A stretch of 64,000 nt of DNA from Candidatus Nitrospira kreftii (GTDB lineage: Bacteria > Nitrospirota > Nitrospiria > Nitrospirales > Nitrospiraceae): NCBI GenBank assembly GCA_014058405.1, contig CP047423.1:2712501-2776500 (forward strand), in the 5' to 3' direction. Made by a program: the position numbers and the translations under genes. The notes under the pieces were generated by a model, which was not told where the DNA came from, ran no database searches, and saw only the letters and a program-made list of their open reading frames with translations. Of the stretch, positions 8,255-19,835 are shown piece after piece. Positions within the stretch are counted from its first letter, which is position 1. Each line of letters opens with the position of its first letter.

Positions 8255-8310
8255 GCCAACCTCCTGGGTTGCCAAGAGAATATGGCCGCCGATTCTACCT
8301 CAATTCCAAA

Positions 8311-9486
8311 TCAACTGCGGAATCCGGGTTCAGTAGAGTCTGGATTGATCTTCATGGCAAGTTTTAGCTTGTCCTGTGGGGTCATCCGCCTGACCGAGGC
8401 CGCGATTTTCGGAGTCTTCGTCGTCACTTCAGCATTTTGAGCCCGATGTAAGAGTGCATGGTCCATCAACACTAGCGCCATCATTGCTTCGGCGATCGGT
8501 GTGGCGCGGATGCCGACACAGGGATCGTGTCGGCCGTTTGTTTCGATCGTTACCGACTTGCCTTGTTTGTCGATCGATCGGCGTGGGATGCGGATGCTCG
8601 ATGTCGGCTTAATGCCGATCGTCACGATAATATCCTGCCCGGTCGAGATGCCCCCAAGAATGCCTCCTGCGTGATTCGTTACAAAGCCTTCGGGAGTCAG
8701 TTCGTCGCCATGCTCCGATCCGCGCTGGACAACTGATGCAAAACCTGACCCGATCTCGACGGCCTTCACTGCATTGATGCTCATCATCGCCGCAGCCAAG
8801 TCAGCATCCAATTTCCCATAGACCGGCGCCCCCCATCCGACCGGCACATGTTCTGCTACCGTCGTAACTCTGGCGCCGACCGAATCGCCGGCCCTTCGCA
8901 ACTCATCCATGAACGATTCCAACTTGGCCACCGCATCCGGATCAGCCGAGAAAAATGGATTCTGACTGACCGCCTCCCAATCCTTCAATGGCAACTCGTG
9001 AGGCCCCAGCTGGCTCAGATAGCCACGAATGACGACACCGTATTTCTCCGATAACCATTTCTTTGCGATTGCGGCTGCGGCGACACGAACAGCCGTTTCC
9101 CTGGCCGAGGCCCGCCCGCCTCCACGGTGATCACGAATCCCGTACTTCTGCCAGTAGGTATAATCCGCATGGCCAGGACGGAAGGTCTCGATCAAATTTC
9201 CATAATCGCGGCTCCGGGCGTCTTCATTCCGAATCAGCAACCCGATCGGAGTTCCTGTCGTCTGGCCTTCAAACACACCCGAGAGAATTTCGACACGATC
9301 TGATTCCTGGCGCTGAGTCACGTGGCGGGAGGTACCAGGCTTCCGCCGATCGAGGTCTCTTTGAATGTCTTCTACTGATAACGCAAGTCCGGGTGGGCAT
9401 CCATCGACCACGCAGCCAATCGCCGGTCCATGGCTTTCGCCAAAAGAGGTGATGGTGAAAATTCGGCCGAAGATGTTGGCAGTCAT
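8311..9486 (-). CDS. aroC: Chorismate synthase (last codons supplied by IS)
   Basis: A 391-residue enzyme that converts 5-enolpyruvylshikimate-3-phosphate to chorismate, using reduced FMN. It starts [20 protein letters not shown] and has [18 protein letters not shown] and [14 protein letters not shown], all hallmark motifs. The reading frame enters the right IS repeat: the final residues PGFRS and the stop come from IS DNA. The pre-insertion gene would have ended ...NPDSTEG-stop, so only the last residue was replaced and the enzyme should still work. It lies six bases after aspS in a minus-strand operon. Confidence 0.96.
   Translation of the reverse strand: MTANIFGRIFTITSFGESHGPAIGCVVDGCPPGLALSVEDIQRDLDRRKPGTSRHVTQRQESDRVEILSGVFEGQTTGTPIGLLIRNEDARSRDYGNLIETFRPGHADYTYWQKYGIRDHRGGGRASARETAVRVAAAAIAKKWLSEKYGVVIRGYLSQLGPHELPLKDWEAVSQNPFFSADPDAVAKLESFMDELRRAGDSVGARVTTVAEHVPVGWGAPVYGKLDADLAAAMMSINAVKAVEIGSGFASVVQRGSEHGDELTPEGFVTNHAGGILGGISTGQDIIVTIGIKPTSSIRIPRRSIDKQGKSVTIETNGRHDPCVGIRATPIAEAMMALVLMDHALLHRAQNAEVTTKTPKIAASVRRMTPQDKLKLAMKINPDSTEPGFRS
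8314..8328 (-). repeat. IS right terminal inverted repeat, inside aroC 3' end
   Basis: Perfect complement of 6766-6780. Read on the minus strand it encodes Pro-Gly-Phe-Arg-Ser of the altered aroC C-terminus, and the aroC stop (8311-8313) follows directly inside the IS. Confidence 0.9.
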
Positions 9487-9492
9487 TAGGAC

Positions 9493-11256
9493 CTACTCAA
9501 TGAGATCCATCTTAATACGTAATTCCTTGAGTTGATCGGCACCGACGGTAGACGGCGCGTCGGTGAGCGGGCATTGCGCTTTTTGTGTTTTGGGAAAGGC
9601 AATGACGTCGCGGATCGAATCGGCGTTGCCGAGCAGCATGACCAATCTGTCCAACCCAAAGGCGATGCCGCCGTGCGGCGGCGCTCCGTACTCGAGGGCC
9701 TCAAGCAGAAACCCAAACTTGACCGCGGCTTCTTCTTTGCCGATCCCGAGAAGATCAAAGACTTTGCTTTGCACGTCTCGCCGGTGGATACGAATGCTCC
9801 CACCCCCGATTTCGCTCCCGTTCAACACCATGTCGTACGCCTTGGCTCGTACCTTCAATGGATCGGATTCGAGCAGCGGCAGATCATCATCAAGGGGTGC
9901 CGTGAAGGGATGGTGCATGGCCACATATCGCTTTTGTTCCTGATCGTAATCTAACATCGGGAAATCGATGACCCACAGAGGCCTCCACGCAGTCTTATCT
10001 ACCAAATTCAATTCTTCGCCAAGCAAAAGTCTGATTCGCCCCAACACGTCATGCACGACCGAGGCTTTATCCGCGCCAAACAAGACAAGATCATTCGGCT
10101 TTGCCTCAGGCAAGGCCGAAGTAAACGCCGTGGCATCCAGAAATTTTGCAATGACCGATTCAAGCTGACCTTCAGCTGTAACCTTCAACCACGCAAGTCC
10201 CTTCGCACCGAAATGTTTTGCCGTCTCTCCCAAGGCATCGATTCGCGTTCGAGAGAGCGTCGCGCCACCCTTCACGATCAACGCCTTAACGATACCACCC
10301 TTGGTCGCCGCATCTTTGAAGACTTTAAACTGGCTGGCTGCACCGAACGCCGTCACATCATACAGAGGCATATCGAAGCGGAGATCGGGCTTATCTGAAC
10401 CATAGCGGCCCACGGCTTCGGCATAGCTCATTCGCCGGAAAGGTGTCGGAAGTTGGACACCTCCCGCCTTGTTGAAGATCGTCACGATCATGCGCTCCAT
10501 CAGGCTCATGACCTGCTCCCGGTCCACAAACGACAGCTCGAGATCGATCTGGGTGAATTCTGGCTGGCGATCGTTGCGGAGATCCTCGTCACGGAAACAT
10601 CGCGCGATTTGATAGTAGCGATCGACTCCACTCACCATCAGGACTTGTTTGAACAGTTGCGGTGACTGAGGCAAGGCAAAAAACTGTCCGGGATTGACCC
10701 GACTGGGCACCAAGTAGTCCCGTGCTCCCTCCGGTGTACTTTTCGTTAGAATAGGGGTCTCTACTTCCAGAAATCCTTCGGCATTCACGAATTCTCTCGT
10801 CGCCTGCATAATGCGATGCCGTAGGCTTAAGAGCTCCTGCATCCTGGGACGGCGAAGATCCAGAAACCGGTACTTTAAGCGAATCGCTTCCGTCACATCC
10901 GCATCGTCTTCGATCAAGAACGGCGGAGTCTTGGCCTCATTCAGAATCTCGACCTCATCCACGAACACCTCGATTTCTCCGGTGGAGAGATTGGGATTCT
11001 TTGACTCATCCGGCCGCGCCATAACTCGGCCCGACACCGACACGACACACTCAGGGCGTAATAAGTGTGCAACCTGGTGAACCCTCATATTGCGCTCAGC
11101 GTTGAACACGACTTGCGTAAGCCCTGTCCGATCGCGGAGATCGATGAAGATCACCGTCCCATGGTCACGCCGCCGCTGGACCCAACCGTTCAACACAACG
11201 GTCTGCCCCACATGTTCCTTGTGCAATTCACCGCATCGGTGTGTGCGAATCTTCAT
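9493..11256 (-). CDS. aspS: Aspartyl-tRNA synthetase
   Basis: A 587-residue class II aminoacyl-tRNA synthetase. The order is an N-terminal OB-fold anticodon domain ([23 protein letters not shown]), then motif 2 with [21 protein letters not shown], a GAD insertion domain near the middle, and motif 3 [14 protein letters not shown]. It charges tRNA-Asp, and in bacteria lacking AsnRS also tRNA-Asn. The length fits bacterial-type AspRS. The start overlaps the stop of the upstream pseudouridine synthase gene by four bases, so the two are translationally coupled. Confidence 0.97.
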   Translation of the reverse strand: MKIRTHRCGELHKEHVGQTVVLNGWVQRRRDHGTVIFIDLRDRTGLTQVVFNAERNMRVHQVAHLLRPECVVSVSGRVMARPDESKNPNLSTGEIEVFVDEVEILNEAKTPPFLIEDDADVTEAIRLKYRFLDLRRPRMQELLSLRHRIMQATREFVNAEGFLEVETPILTKSTPEGARDYLVPSRVNPGQFFALPQSPQLFKQVLMVSGVDRYYQIARCFRDEDLRNDRQPEFTQIDLELSFVDREQVMSLMERMIVTIFNKAGGVQLPTPFRRMSYAEAVGRYGSDKPDLRFDMPLYDVTAFGAASQFKVFKDAATKGGIVKALIVKGGATLSRTRIDALGETAKHFGAKGLAWLKVTAEGQLESVIAKFLDATAFTSALPEAKPNDLVLFGADKASVVHDVLGRIRLLLGEELNLVDKTAWRPLWVIDFPMLDYDQEQKRYVAMHHPFTAPLDDDLPLLESDPLKVRAKAYDMVLNGSEIGGGSIRIHRRDVQSKVFDLLGIGKEEAAVKFGFLLEALEYGAPPHGGIAFGLDRLVMLLGNADSIRDVIAFPKTQKAQCPLTDAPSTVGADQLKELRIKMDLIE

Positions 11257-12098
11257 ACTGCTCGTACTTTCTTGGAGGAAAACTTCTTTGTTTTTTCCGG
11301 TTTGGCCCAGCCAGCCTGTCGCACTGGTCGTTTCGACCGAACCACCTGCGCATCTCCCCGTTCGACAGCCTCTTGCCGCGTCTCCACAAGCTCACGCAAC
11401 GCGTTGGTTTCTCGATCGGTCAAGAATCGAAACTCTCCAGCCGGGAGATCTCCCAGAGATATCGGCCCCATACGAATCCGTATCAACTTGATGACTGGGT
11501 GCCCAACGGACTCCAACATACGTTTGACTTGATGTTTCCGCCCTTCGCGTATGGTCAGCTCCAGCCACGAGTTTTGTTCAGCCTTCTTCACTTTCTTCAC
11601 AAATGCTGGGCTGGTCATCCCATCGTCGAGCCGGACGCCCCGCTCTAACCGCTGAATCTCTTCATCGGTTAAGATTCTTTTGACCTTGATCAAGTAAGTC
11701 TTAGGGACATGGTATCGAGGGTGTAACAGAGCCTGTGCGAGCTCACCATTGTTCGTCAACAACATCAACCCTTCACTATCAAAATCGAGTCGACCAACCG
11801 GGAACACGCGAACGGACACGCCCCGCAAGAAATCCTTCACGGTCGTTCGCCCGCCCGGATCATCAAGCGTAGACATGACGTTTTTGGGTTTATTCAGGAT
11901 CAGATATACAAATGGCTGTGCCGATGTCAGATGCTTTCCGTCCACCTTCACGTGATCACGCTCGGGGTCGACCTTCGTGCCAAGTTCAGTCACAACCTTG
12001 CCATTCACTGACACGCGTCCAGAGGCAATCAGTATCTCCGCCTTCCGCCTTGACGAGAGCCCCGTGCTCGCAATGAGTTTTTGGAGTCGAACTTCCAT
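11253..12098 (-). CDS. RsuA/RluB-family rRNA pseudouridine synthase
   Basis: A 281-residue protein with an N-terminal S4 RNA-binding domain ([21 protein letters not shown]) and a catalytic domain with [20 protein letters not shown], where the aspartate of G-R-L-D is the pseudouridine synthase nucleophile, followed by KTYLIKV and [13 protein letters not shown]. This best fits the RluB type, which modifies 23S rRNA, but RluB, RluE, RluF and RsuA cannot be separated safely by eye. The C-terminus is basic and Lys-rich. It overlaps aspS by four bases. Confidence 0.9.
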   Translation of the reverse strand: MEVRLQKLIASTGLSSRRKAEILIASGRVSVNGKVVTELGTKVDPERDHVKVDGKHLTSAQPFVYLILNKPKNVMSTLDDPGGRTTVKDFLRGVSVRVFPVGRLDFDSEGLMLLTNNGELAQALLHPRYHVPKTYLIKVKRILTDEEIQRLERGVRLDDGMTSPAFVKKVKKAEQNSWLELTIREGRKHQVKRMLESVGHPVIKLIRIRMGPISLGDLPAGEFRFLTDRETNALRELVETRQEAVERGDAQVVRSKRPVRQAGWAKPEKTKKFSSKKVRAV

Positions 12099-12239
12099 CG
12101 GCTTTCTTTTCCCCTCTCAAACTTGAAGTAGTCTGGCTGGCTCTCACTGTGCGCATCCAGCGAGCACGATCCGAAAAGAGTCATCGAATAAAATCTGCGT
12201 GTGCGCTGGGCGAACACAGGAGACTGCTTCCAATCCTCC

Positions 12240-13796
12240 CTACTCCCACTCAATCGTCGAAGGCGGCTTTGAGCTGATATCATAGACCACTCGATTCACA
12301 CCTTTCACTTCATTGATGATTCGATTCGACATTCGGCTCAGCACCTCATTGGGAATCCTGGCCCAATCCGCTGTCATGCCGTCCACGCTGGTGACAGCAC
12401 GAATCGCGATCACGTGCTCATAGGTCCGTTGGTCGCCCATCACTCCGACGGTCCTGATCGGCAACAACACGGCAAAGGCCTGCCAAATTTCACCATAGAG
12501 ACCTGCGCTTCGTATCTCCTGATCGACGATGGCTTCCGCTGCCCGCAGAATCGCTAACCGTTCAGGCGTCACCGCACCCAACACGCGAATCGCCAAGCCA
12601 GGCCCCGGGAACGGTTGCCGCCACGTGATCTCATCCGGCAATCCCAATTCCGTTCCCAGTACCCGTACTTCGTCCTTAAAGAGTTCACGAAGCGGTTCGA
12701 TGAGCTTAAGCTTCATGCGAGCCGGCAATCCGCCGACGTTGTGATGCGTTTTGATGGTCGCCGAAGGCCCCTTAAAACTGACACTCTCGATGACATCGGG
12801 ATAGAGCGTGCCCTGAACGAGATACCTGACACCTTTCAGCTTTTTCGACTCAGCTTCAAAATGTTTGATGAACTGTCGACCGATGATCTTTCGCTTCCGC
12901 TCAGGATCCGTAACATATTTTAGCCCGGCGAGAAATGGCTTGCTCCCGTCCAGAATCTTCAGATTCAGATGAAGCTGCGACGAGAATGTCTTTCGAACCT
13001 GCTCACGTTCACCGGTTCGCAAGACACCGTTATCGACAAAGATGCAGGTCAGCTGATCACCGATCGCTCGGTGCGTCAACGCCGCTGCAACCGATGAGTC
13101 CACACCACCGCTCAACGCGCAGATGACCCGATCCTTGCCGACCCGTTCACGAATCTGACTGACCGCTGTCTCAACATAAGACTGCATGGTCCAGGTCGGT
13201 TTGCAGCCGCAAATCTCATAGACGAAATTGCGTAGGATCTTCGTCCCTTCCGGCGTGTGTGCCACTTCGGGATGGAACTGCAAGCAATAGATACGGCGCT
13301 TGTGATCGTCCCGCTTCATCGCTGCAACAGGCGAGTTGCTTGTATGCGCAATCGATCGAAACCCTGGAGGCATCCGCTCGATACGATCTCCATGCGACAT
13401 CCACACAACTGTCTTCTGATCAGTTCCGACTCCCTTGAAGAGATCGCTCTCATCGTCGATGGTGAGATCGGCGCGGCCGTACTCGCGATGGGTCGACTTG
13501 CCGACTCCTCCTCCGGAGAGATGCGTCACTAACTGCATGCCGTAGCAGATACCGAGAATCGGAATGTGCTGATCAAACAGTTCCTTGGCGACAATAGGAG
13601 CCTTTTTGTCATAGACGCTGGATGGCCCACCCGATAGAACAATGCCTTGAGGGCGATAAGCCAGAATCGTTGCTAGGGAGACCGTACAGGGAAAAATTTG
13701 GGAATAGACCTGTGCTTCTCGGATGCGGCGAGCGATCAACTGCGTGTACTGCGAGCCAAAATCAAGGACAAGGATTCTATCGTGCCAAAGCTCCAT
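12240..13796 (-). CDS. guaA: GMP synthase (glutamine-hydrolysing)
   Basis: A 518-residue enzyme that converts XMP to GMP. I place the start at ATG 13796 ([16 protein letters not shown]), because the 40 residues upstream in frame do not look like protein. The class I glutaminase domain has GICYGMQL with the nucleophilic Cys and CLQFHPEV with the His; the ATP pyrophosphatase domain has [10 protein letters not shown]; the dimerisation domain ends KPPSTIEWE. It lies 110 bases downstream of guaB, as a guaB-guaA unit for guanine nucleotide synthesis. Confidence 0.97.
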   Translation of the reverse strand: MELWHDRILVLDFGSQYTQLIARRIREAQVYSQIFPCTVSLATILAYRPQGIVLSGGPSSVYDKKAPIVAKELFDQHIPILGICYGMQLVTHLSGGGVGKSTHREYGRADLTIDDESDLFKGVGTDQKTVVWMSHGDRIERMPPGFRSIAHTSNSPVAAMKRDDHKRRIYCLQFHPEVAHTPEGTKILRNFVYEICGCKPTWTMQSYVETAVSQIRERVGKDRVICALSGGVDSSVAAALTHRAIGDQLTCIFVDNGVLRTGEREQVRKTFSSQLHLNLKILDGSKPFLAGLKYVTDPERKRKIIGRQFIKHFEAESKKLKGVRYLVQGTLYPDVIESVSFKGPSATIKTHHNVGGLPARMKLKLIEPLRELFKDEVRVLGTELGLPDEITWRQPFPGPGLAIRVLGAVTPERLAILRAAEAIVDQEIRSAGLYGEIWQAFAVLLPIRTVGVMGDQRTYEHVIAIRAVTSVDGMTADWARIPNEVLSRMSNRIINEVKGVNRVVYDISSKPPSTIEWE

Positions 13797-13906
13797 TGTG
13801 GTTAATCGAGAATCGCTACACGTTCTATTGTTGGAGTCATTATGCGTGAAGGGAACTGGCTCTATTCGTCTGGTCGATTCACGGTTAACGAGTGATGGTG
13901 ACGGCC

Positions 13907-15373
13907 TTACTCCCAATCCATTCGGTAGTTCGGCGCCTCTTTGGTAATGATCACGTCATGCACATGGCTCTCACGGAGACCGGCCACCGACTGTCTGATG
14001 AACTTCGCATTTCGCTGCAAGTCGGCAATCGTTTTACAGCCGCAGTATCCCATGCCCGATTTGACGCCCCCGACCAACTGGTACACCACCGCAGCTAGCT
14101 GACCTTTATAGGGGACGCGGCCCTCAATCCCTTCAGGAACGAGCTTCTGAGCGGGGCGTCCTCCTTGCCCATACCGATCCCCGCCTCCTCGCTCCATCGC
14201 CCCGATGGAGCCCATACCACGATAGACCTTATAGGTTCTCGCCTGATAGAGGACCGTCTCGCCAGGAGATTCTTCTGTTCCCGCGAACAGGCCGCCAAGC
14301 ATCACCGACGATGCCCCGGCAGCCAGCGCTTTCGTGATGTCGCCTGAAAATTTGATACCTCCATCGGCAATGATCGGCACTCGGCTCCCATGTAAGACCT
14401 TGGCACAATCTGCGATGGCAGTCAGCTGCGGCATCCCAGCACCCGACACGATGCGCGTCGTACAGATCGATCCCGGTCCAACCCCAACCTTCACCGCATC
14501 GACTCCGACCTTCAGGAGGTCCTTGGCTGCCTCAGCCGTGCCGATGTTGCCCACCACCAGCTCAAGGGACGGATATAGCTTCTTGATCATCTTCGCGGTA
14601 TCCAATACGGCTTGCGAATGCCCATGCGCCGTGTCAATCACCACGAGATCCACACCTGATTTCTTCAGCAGTGCCACGCGTTCTTCCGTATCCCGCCCCA
14701 CACCGACCGCCGCCCCGACTCGCAACCGGCCATGGCTGTCTTTACAGGCATGGGGATATTTAATTCGCTTTTCGATATCCTTGATGGTGATGAGCCCTTT
14801 GAGTTCATACTGCTTGTTGACGACCGGAAGCTTTTCGATTCGGTGTTCATGGAGAATCTCTCGTGCCTTCTCGAGACTGGTGCCCTCCGGCGCCGTCACC
14901 AATCGATCCCGTTTCATCACCTGCGAGACTTTCAGGTCCATTCTGTTTTCGAATCGCAGATCTCGATTGGTGAGAATCCCGACCAGCTTACGTCCTTTGG
15001 TGACGGGAATACCGGATATCCGATATTTCGCCATCAGCTGGTGCGCATCACGAATTGTTTCGTCTGGAGAAATCGTCACAGGGTCCAGAATCATCCCGCT
15101 CTCTGATTTTTTGACTTTATCGACTTCGATCGCCTGATCGGCCGGAGACAACACGCGATGAATGATACCGATCCCGCCTTCGCGCGCCATAGCGATCGCC
15201 AGTCGCGACTCCGTCACCGTATCCATCGCAGCGCTGACGAGCGGGATGTTGATCCGGATGTTGCGCGACACAAAGGTGCCGGTATCGACCTCATTGGGGA
15301 GGACCTGCGACTTGGCCGGTACGAGGACCACGTCGTCATAAGTCAGTCCCTGTCGCGGTTCTTTGTCAAGCAT
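13907..15373 (-). CDS. guaB: IMP dehydrogenase
   Basis: A 488-residue enzyme that oxidises IMP to XMP with NAD. The start at 15373 gives [19 protein letters not shown] and has GAAGAGGG just upstream. Two CBS domains interrupt the barrel near residues 95-210 ([24 protein letters not shown]). The catalytic loop [13 protein letters not shown] carries the active-site Cys, followed by [14 protein letters not shown] and the flap GMGSIGAM. Only ten bases separate it from the upstream NHL-repeat gene, so its translation is probably coupled to that gene. Confidence 0.97.
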   Translation of the reverse strand: MLDKEPRQGLTYDDVVLVPAKSQVLPNEVDTGTFVSRNIRINIPLVSAAMDTVTESRLAIAMAREGGIGIIHRVLSPADQAIEVDKVKKSESGMILDPVTISPDETIRDAHQLMAKYRISGIPVTKGRKLVGILTNRDLRFENRMDLKVSQVMKRDRLVTAPEGTSLEKAREILHEHRIEKLPVVNKQYELKGLITIKDIEKRIKYPHACKDSHGRLRVGAAVGVGRDTEERVALLKKSGVDLVVIDTAHGHSQAVLDTAKMIKKLYPSLELVVGNIGTAEAAKDLLKVGVDAVKVGVGPGSICTTRIVSGAGMPQLTAIADCAKVLHGSRVPIIADGGIKFSGDITKALAAGASSVMLGGLFAGTEESPGETVLYQARTYKVYRGMGSIGAMERGGGDRYGQGGRPAQKLVPEGIEGRVPYKGQLAAVVYQLVGGVKSGMGYCGCKTIADLQRNAKFIRQSVAGLRESHVHDVIITKEAPNYRMDWE

Positions 15374-15383
15374 CGTTCCCTCT

Positions 15384-18353
15384 TCAGACCTTCTGCGTTC
15401 GTTGCGCTTTTTCCAATTCCGCCAATTCTTCCGCTTCATCCTGGAGCCGCTCGCCACCCTCTTCTGCCGGCATAAACTGCTGAACCCGCGTGTTGCCGCT
15501 ATCGACGACAAAAACGCTCCCTCTCGCATCGACCGCGATCCCATAGGGAAAATTGAATTGTCCGTCACCATTCCCGAATCCGCCCCACTGGGTCATGAAA
15601 TTCCCCTCTCGGTCGAATTTCTCGATTCGGTGATTGCCTGTATCCGTCACATAGACATCGCCTGCTCCATCGACGGTGATCCCCCATGGGGAACGCAATT
15701 GCCCGGCCTCTTGAGCCAAGGGACTGCTGGCATGCCCGGCTGCCGGACTGCCACCCCACTTCGTCAACAGCTGCGGCAACACGTTCGTGCTGGTATCAAA
15801 TTTCTGGATCCGATGATTCCCCATGTCGACGACATATACCGATCCATCTTCCTGATCGACCGCCACTCCACGTGGAAAATAGAACTGTCCGTCCCCGTTC
15901 CCGAAGCTGCCCCAGGCCATGATGAATTCACCGGTCATGTCGAACTTCTGAACGCGGAAATTGGCGCTATCGACGACGTAGAGATAGCCTCGCACACGGT
16001 CAACCGCAATCCCCCAGGGAGCATTAAACTGTCCCTCTCCGTTCCCCCGTGAGCCGAACTTCATCATGTACCCGCCCAGCTTACCGTCGAACTTTTGCAC
16101 GCGATGATTATTCGTATCCACAACCCAGACGTCGCCCTTCCCGTCGCAGGCCATGCCGGTGGGATTATGAAAGTTGGCGTTCGCCGAACCGAAGTTTCCC
16201 CAGAGGATGATGAAATTTCCCGCATTGTCGAACTTTTGAATCCGATTGTTTCCGTTGTCGACGACGAACAGCGATCCCTGCTGATCGACGGTAAGTCCGT
16301 ACATCGGCGCCATAAATTCTCCGCCATGCAAGAGCGAGGCGCCACGTCCAGGCTTCCCCCATTTGGCCACACACAGATATCCGGAGGTATTGACAAGAAT
16401 CGTCGCGGTAGCCGGTGTCGAAACGTTGTTGCCGATGTCTTTGAACCATACGTAAATCGTCTTTTGCCCGTCCGCCGGAGAGAGGATAAATGGAATGGTC
16501 GCCCCGAACTTGATTGCCGACGCCACATCCACCCAGCCCGGCGTGCCGGCCATCGGAGTCAAGGGGCTCTCGGAAATGAAGTAGGCGCCGACCCCTGTGT
16601 CCAAATCGGTGGCCGAGATTGTCACGACGACATCCGGCGAGTTCGTCATGAACGCTCCATGATTGATAACGGCATAGGGGTTCTGCGGCGCTGTAATATC
16701 AATGAGCACAGGCATCGCCGTCACTTCTTCTGATAGTCCACTTTCCGTCCCGTCTTCGAACGCGGCCGTCACGGCATAAAAGTAGGGCGTATCGTTCGTG
16801 AGGCCCTCATGTGTATAAGGATTCGTCACGCCTTCGATCTTGGTGGCACCCTGAACCGTGATATGAGGAGAGGTACTAAAATAGAGGTTATAGGACTGGG
16901 CACCCGGCACTTCCATCCAACTCAAAAAGACCTCTGTGTCGCCGGCTTTCACCGCAAGACTGCGGGGAGGCTGTACCGATCCAGCTTCCATCACCTGTGT
17001 AGGCTGCTCCTTCCCACGATTCATCTCCTCTTCCGTCGGCACATACTTGAGAACGCGGTTGTTCCCACTGTCGACGACGAACACGCCACCTTCCCTGTCC
17101 AGAGCGATCCCGTAGGGGAAGTTGAGCTGTCCCTCGGTCTTTCCACGATTACCGAACGAACAGAGGAAGGTCCCGTTGCCGTCGAACTTCTGAATTCGGT
17201 GATTCCCGCTGTCGACGACATAGACGTTACCCAGCGCATCGCAAGCGATGCCCCACGGCGACTTGAACTGCCCCGGTCCACTCCCCTCGCGTCCCCACTT
17301 TGTCAAGAAACTTCCGCGTGTATCGAACTTCTGGATACGATTGTTGCTCTCGTCGGCTACATAAATATTGCCGACGAAATCTACCGCCACGCCGCGCGGG
17401 AAAAAGAACGCGCCGTCAAAACTACCGTCGCGTCCCCACTTTAACAGCGGTTGGCCATCGGCTTGAAACTTTTGAATGCGCGCATTGCTGGTGTCAGAGA
17501 CATAGACATTCCCGTCTTGATCGGTGGTAATCCCCCACGGCACGTCGAAGCGGCCCATATCGGCTCCGCGCCAGGCGAATCCAAACTTACCCCAGGCTTT
17601 CTGCACATTGCCTTCCAGGTCGAACTTTTGGACACGATTGTTTCCGCTATCGGCCACGTACACCACGTCGTCTGGTCCGACCGCGAGCCCCCGAGGATAG
17701 TAAAACTGGCCTTCCTGCGAACTGGGCTCGCCACCCCATCGAGCCAAGAACGTTCCGGTCTTATCGAATTTTTGGATCGAATGATTGTCAGTATCGGCCA
17801 CATACATATTGCTGTCTTTGTCGAGTGCAATCCCCGTGGGCGAACTGAACTCACCATCATCTACACCCTCTTGACCAATAACCATGGCCAACAGATAGGG
17901 TGAAGGGATCGCCATCACTTCTTGCGACTCAAGACTTTCCCCCTTCGATGTGACCACTGTCACAACATAGTGGTAACAGGTCCCATTGGCGAGATCGTCG
18001 TGAACATAGGGACTCGTCGGGCCCTCGATACACGTAGCCTTATCTTTTTTTACACCGATGACACTCTTGAAATCGTCGGCACCGGCGATGGGACGAGTGA
18101 GCTCAGAAAACTTGATCTGCACACCCTTCGTCGTCTGGAAATAGAGGTTATAGTACATGGCGTCCGGGACCGGATCCCATGTGATGGTAATACGTCCGTT
18201 ACCGGGTTTGGCCTGGACATTCTGCGGCGGAGATGGCAGTTCCTCCGCTTCCGCTACCGAATCCCCGCCGCCCCATTCATCTTGAATCCCTTCAATAAAC
18301 AGACGGAACCGATCGGCATACCACATTGCATCGAATAGCCAAGATTTCATCAC
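15384..18353 (-). CDS. Double NHL-propeller protein with fibronectin-type domains
   Basis: A 989-residue protein. The order is: a short N-terminal helix region, an FN3-like domain ([20 protein letters not shown]), six NHL repeats (~170-450), a second FN3-like domain ([18 protein letters not shown]), an Ig-like stretch with [14 protein letters not shown], then six more NHL repeats (~660-970). Each repeat carries the P-x-G-I-A-x-D ... V-x-D-x-x-N-x-R-I-Q-K-F signature, so two six-bladed propellers are predicted. No signal peptide is visible, so its location is uncertain. It sits ten bases upstream of guaB, an unusual partner. A role as binding or scaffold protein is inference. Confidence 0.85.
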   Translation of the reverse strand: MMKSWLFDAMWYADRFRLFIEGIQDEWGGGDSVAEAEELPSPPQNVQAKPGNGRITITWDPVPDAMYYNLYFQTTKGVQIKFSELTRPIAGADDFKSVIGVKKDKATCIEGPTSPYVHDDLANGTCYHYVVTVVTSKGESLESQEVMAIPSPYLLAMVIGQEGVDDGEFSSPTGIALDKDSNMYVADTDNHSIQKFDKTGTFLARWGGEPSSQEGQFYYPRGLAVGPDDVVYVADSGNNRVQKFDLEGNVQKAWGKFGFAWRGADMGRFDVPWGITTDQDGNVYVSDTSNARIQKFQADGQPLLKWGRDGSFDGAFFFPRGVAVDFVGNIYVADESNNRIQKFDTRGSFLTKWGREGSGPGQFKSPWGIACDALGNVYVVDSGNHRIQKFDGNGTFLCSFGNRGKTEGQLNFPYGIALDREGGVFVVDSGNNRVLKYVPTEEEMNRGKEQPTQVMEAGSVQPPRSLAVKAGDTEVFLSWMEVPGAQSYNLYFSTSPHITVQGATKIEGVTNPYTHEGLTNDTPYFYAVTAAFEDGTESGLSEEVTAMPVLIDITAPQNPYAVINHGAFMTNSPDVVVTISATDLDTGVGAYFISESPLTPMAGTPGWVDVASAIKFGATIPFILSPADGQKTIYVWFKDIGNNVSTPATATILVNTSGYLCVAKWGKPGRGASLLHGGEFMAPMYGLTVDQQGSLFVVDNGNNRIQKFDNAGNFIILWGNFGSANANFHNPTGMACDGKGDVWVVDTNNHRVQKFDGKLGGYMMKFGSRGNGEGQFNAPWGIAVDRVRGYLYVVDSANFRVQKFDMTGEFIMAWGSFGNGDGQFYFPRGVAVDQEDGSVYVVDMGNHRIQKFDTSTNVLPQLLTKWGGSPAAGHASSPLAQEAGQLRSPWGITVDGAGDVYVTDTGNHRIEKFDREGNFMTQWGGFGNGDGQFNFPYGIAVDARGSVFVVDSGNTRVQQFMPAEEGGERLQDEAEELAELEKAQRTQKV

Positions 18354-18427
18354 GGTGTTGCCTCGAAGTGCTTATGGGAACGGTTCAGAAACAGCGGATG
18401 TTTCAATCGCTTAGACTTGGATTGAGC

Positions 18428-18457
18428 ACTCTAGCAAAGCAGCTGAAATAGAGTCAA
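18428..18457 (-). promoter_or_regulatory. Predicted promoter for NHL gene-guaB-guaA unit
   Basis: On the minus strand TTGACT (18457-18452) and TAGAGT (18433-18428) lie 18 bases apart, and the -10 box is preceded by TGC, an extended -10. It is about 75 bases upstream of the NHL gene start and is the best promoter in the gap 18354-18621. Confidence 0.5.
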
Positions 18458-18621
18458 GGCAACGACCCCGCTCCTTCGTGAAGGAAACATACGAACGAGC
18501 TCTCGATCCTCTATGGTATCCATCATCGGATCGATTACAATACGCCGATGCACGTGAGGCAAAACCAGCTCGAGCGTTAGAGTGAAAAACAAAAACGGAG
18601 AAACGCTCGACGGAGGCGGCG

Positions 18622-18831
18622 ATGCGAAACTTTATACTCGGTGTCATGGTTGGTACACTGTTGACCACGATAGGCGTACAGGCCGCGGGCAAGGAGGGAA
18701 TGGGACAGGGTGGGCGGCCTCCGCACATGAATGATGAACATGAGCGGCAATTTCAACTTCAGCTCGAACATATCCGAAAACAGACAGAACTAGAACAGGC
18801 GCGGATGCAAGGACGTAAGAATCCGTGTTAA
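18622..18831 (+). CDS. Small exported hypothetical protein
   Basis: A 69-residue protein with GGAGGCGG just before the ATG. Residues 1-22 form a signal peptide or membrane anchor (MRNFILGVMVGTLLTTIGVQAA). The rest is Gly-rich (GKEGMGQGGRPP) and then a charged helix with repeated Gln/Glu (RQFQLQLEHIRKQTELEQA). I recognise no family. It lies in a run of small genes with the acidic 57-residue protein and the cytochrome c, in the same direction. Confidence 0.6.
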   Translation: MRNFILGVMVGTLLTTIGVQAAGKEGMGQGGRPPHMNDEHERQFQLQLEHIRKQTELEQARMQGRKNPC

Positions 18832-18944
18832 GAAGCCACTGAACAACCTGACGCAACCGGTTAAAACTCGTCACCTGTGGGAGTTCAGCATCCAAAAGTT
18901 GACTTCGACATCTCACAACAGTAGGTTTTGAAAGGTACCCTCTT

Positions 18945-19118
18945 ATGCGAATGTTTCAAGTCAGGCAGACCGTTACGTATGAACTGACGATGGCGGCAGG
19001 AACAGAGCAGGAAGCCATTTTGAAAGCGAAGGGCATTCCACGAGCACAATGGACCGCTGAAGCTGACGAGATCACAGCTGAGATGCTGGACGAGACTGAC
19101 GAGATTGACGATTACTGA
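18945..19118 (+). CDS. Small acidic hypothetical protein
   Basis: A 57-residue frame below the usual length cut-off. It starts MRMFQVRQTVTYEL and ends in a very acidic tail (ADEITAEMLDETDEIDDY). AAAGG lies about ten bases upstream. The pattern of synonymous-looking third positions and the sensible amphipathic sequence suggest a real gene, but I cannot assign it to a family. It is 38 bases upstream of the cytochrome gene. Confidence 0.5.
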   Translation: MRMFQVRQTVTYELTMAAGTEQEAILKAKGIPRAQWTAEADEITAEMLDETDEIDDY

Positions 19119-19156
19119 CTGCTTCACCGGTATGGAACGTCAAGGGAGAAAAGACC

Positions 19157-19687
19157 ATGCACATTTCTCACGCCGTTCGAACTTCAACTCTCTGCCTGCT
19201 TCTAATCGCCGGTATGACGGCCACTGCCGCCGCTGAAGAAAAGGTATACACGATCGGTCAGGTAAAGCCGGTGGACAAGAAAACCGAGGAACGGGGTCGA
19301 TATATCATCAAAATCGCTGGATGCAACGATTGCCATACCGCAGGCTATGCCGAGGCGGCCGGAAAGATATCGGAAAAAGACTGGCTTAAGGGAGATACCG
19401 TCGGATGGCGAGGCCCATGGGGCACAACCTACGCGAGCAATCTACGACTTTATATGCAGAATCTCTCGGAGGACCAGTGGATCCTGGTCTCGCGCATGGT
19501 CGAGTTTCGTCCCCCGATGCCATGGTTCGTCCTGCGCGAGATGACCGAGCAAGACCTACGGGCTATCTATCGATTCATTAGAAACCTTGGGCCTGCCGGT
19601 GAGCCAGCCCCCAGCTATCTTCCACCTGACCAGGAACCCAGAGGACCGAGTATCCTATTTCCTTCGAGTCCAGGCGCAGCCCATTAG
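19157..19687 (+). CDS. Periplasmic monohaem cytochrome c
   Basis: A 176-residue protein with a cleavable signal peptide (residues 1-26, ending TAAA). It contains one haem-binding motif, CNDCH at 56-60, and a likely axial methionine Met121 in RPPMPWF. The sequence ILVSRMVEFRPPMPWFVLREM and DLRAIYRFIRNLGP is typical of small class I cytochromes that act as periplasmic electron carriers or as oxidase-associated subunits. It could serve any of the respiratory complexes encoded elsewhere; no enzyme partner is adjacent. Confidence 0.85.
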   Translation: MHISHAVRTSTLCLLLIAGMTATAAAEEKVYTIGQVKPVDKKTEERGRYIIKIAGCNDCHTAGYAEAAGKISEKDWLKGDTVGWRGPWGTTYASNLRLYMQNLSEDQWILVSRMVEFRPPMPWFVLREMTEQDLRAIYRFIRNLGPAGEPAPSYLPPDQEPRGPSILFPSSPGAAH

Positions 19688-19729
19688 AGAGAACTCTCCC
19701 GCTTCACAGAACGGATAGATCATCCAGGA

Positions 19730-19760
19730 ACAGGCGATACCTCTGTAAGCTACCGCCTGT
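19730..19760. terminator. Candidate bidirectional terminator hairpin
   Basis: ACAGGCG (19730-19736) pairs with CGCCTGT (19754-19760), followed on the plus strand by TCCTTCTTT. It stands between the cytochrome gene and the convergent small-protein gene at 19836-19919. Confidence 0.4.
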
Positions 19761-19835
19761 CCTTCTTTAACTTACTGAGTAGGGCGTCGGCTCTTCGACA
19801 ATCCTTCTGCAGGCCAGCCCACTCGTCACATTCGG

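Larger units (their letters stand above)
6766..8328. mobile_element. IS1380-type insertion sequence
   Basis: The 1563-bp element is bounded by a perfect 15-bp inverted repeat, CCCGGATTCCGCAGT at 6766-6780 and its complement at 8314-8328, and carries one transposase gene on the minus strand. Flanks read TTTAG on the left and TTCAG on the right, a 5-bp target duplication with one mismatch, which fits the 4-5 bp duplications of IS1380. Joining the flanks restores an aroC 3' end (Thr-Glu-Gly-stop), showing insertion at the last codons of aroC. Confidence 0.9.
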
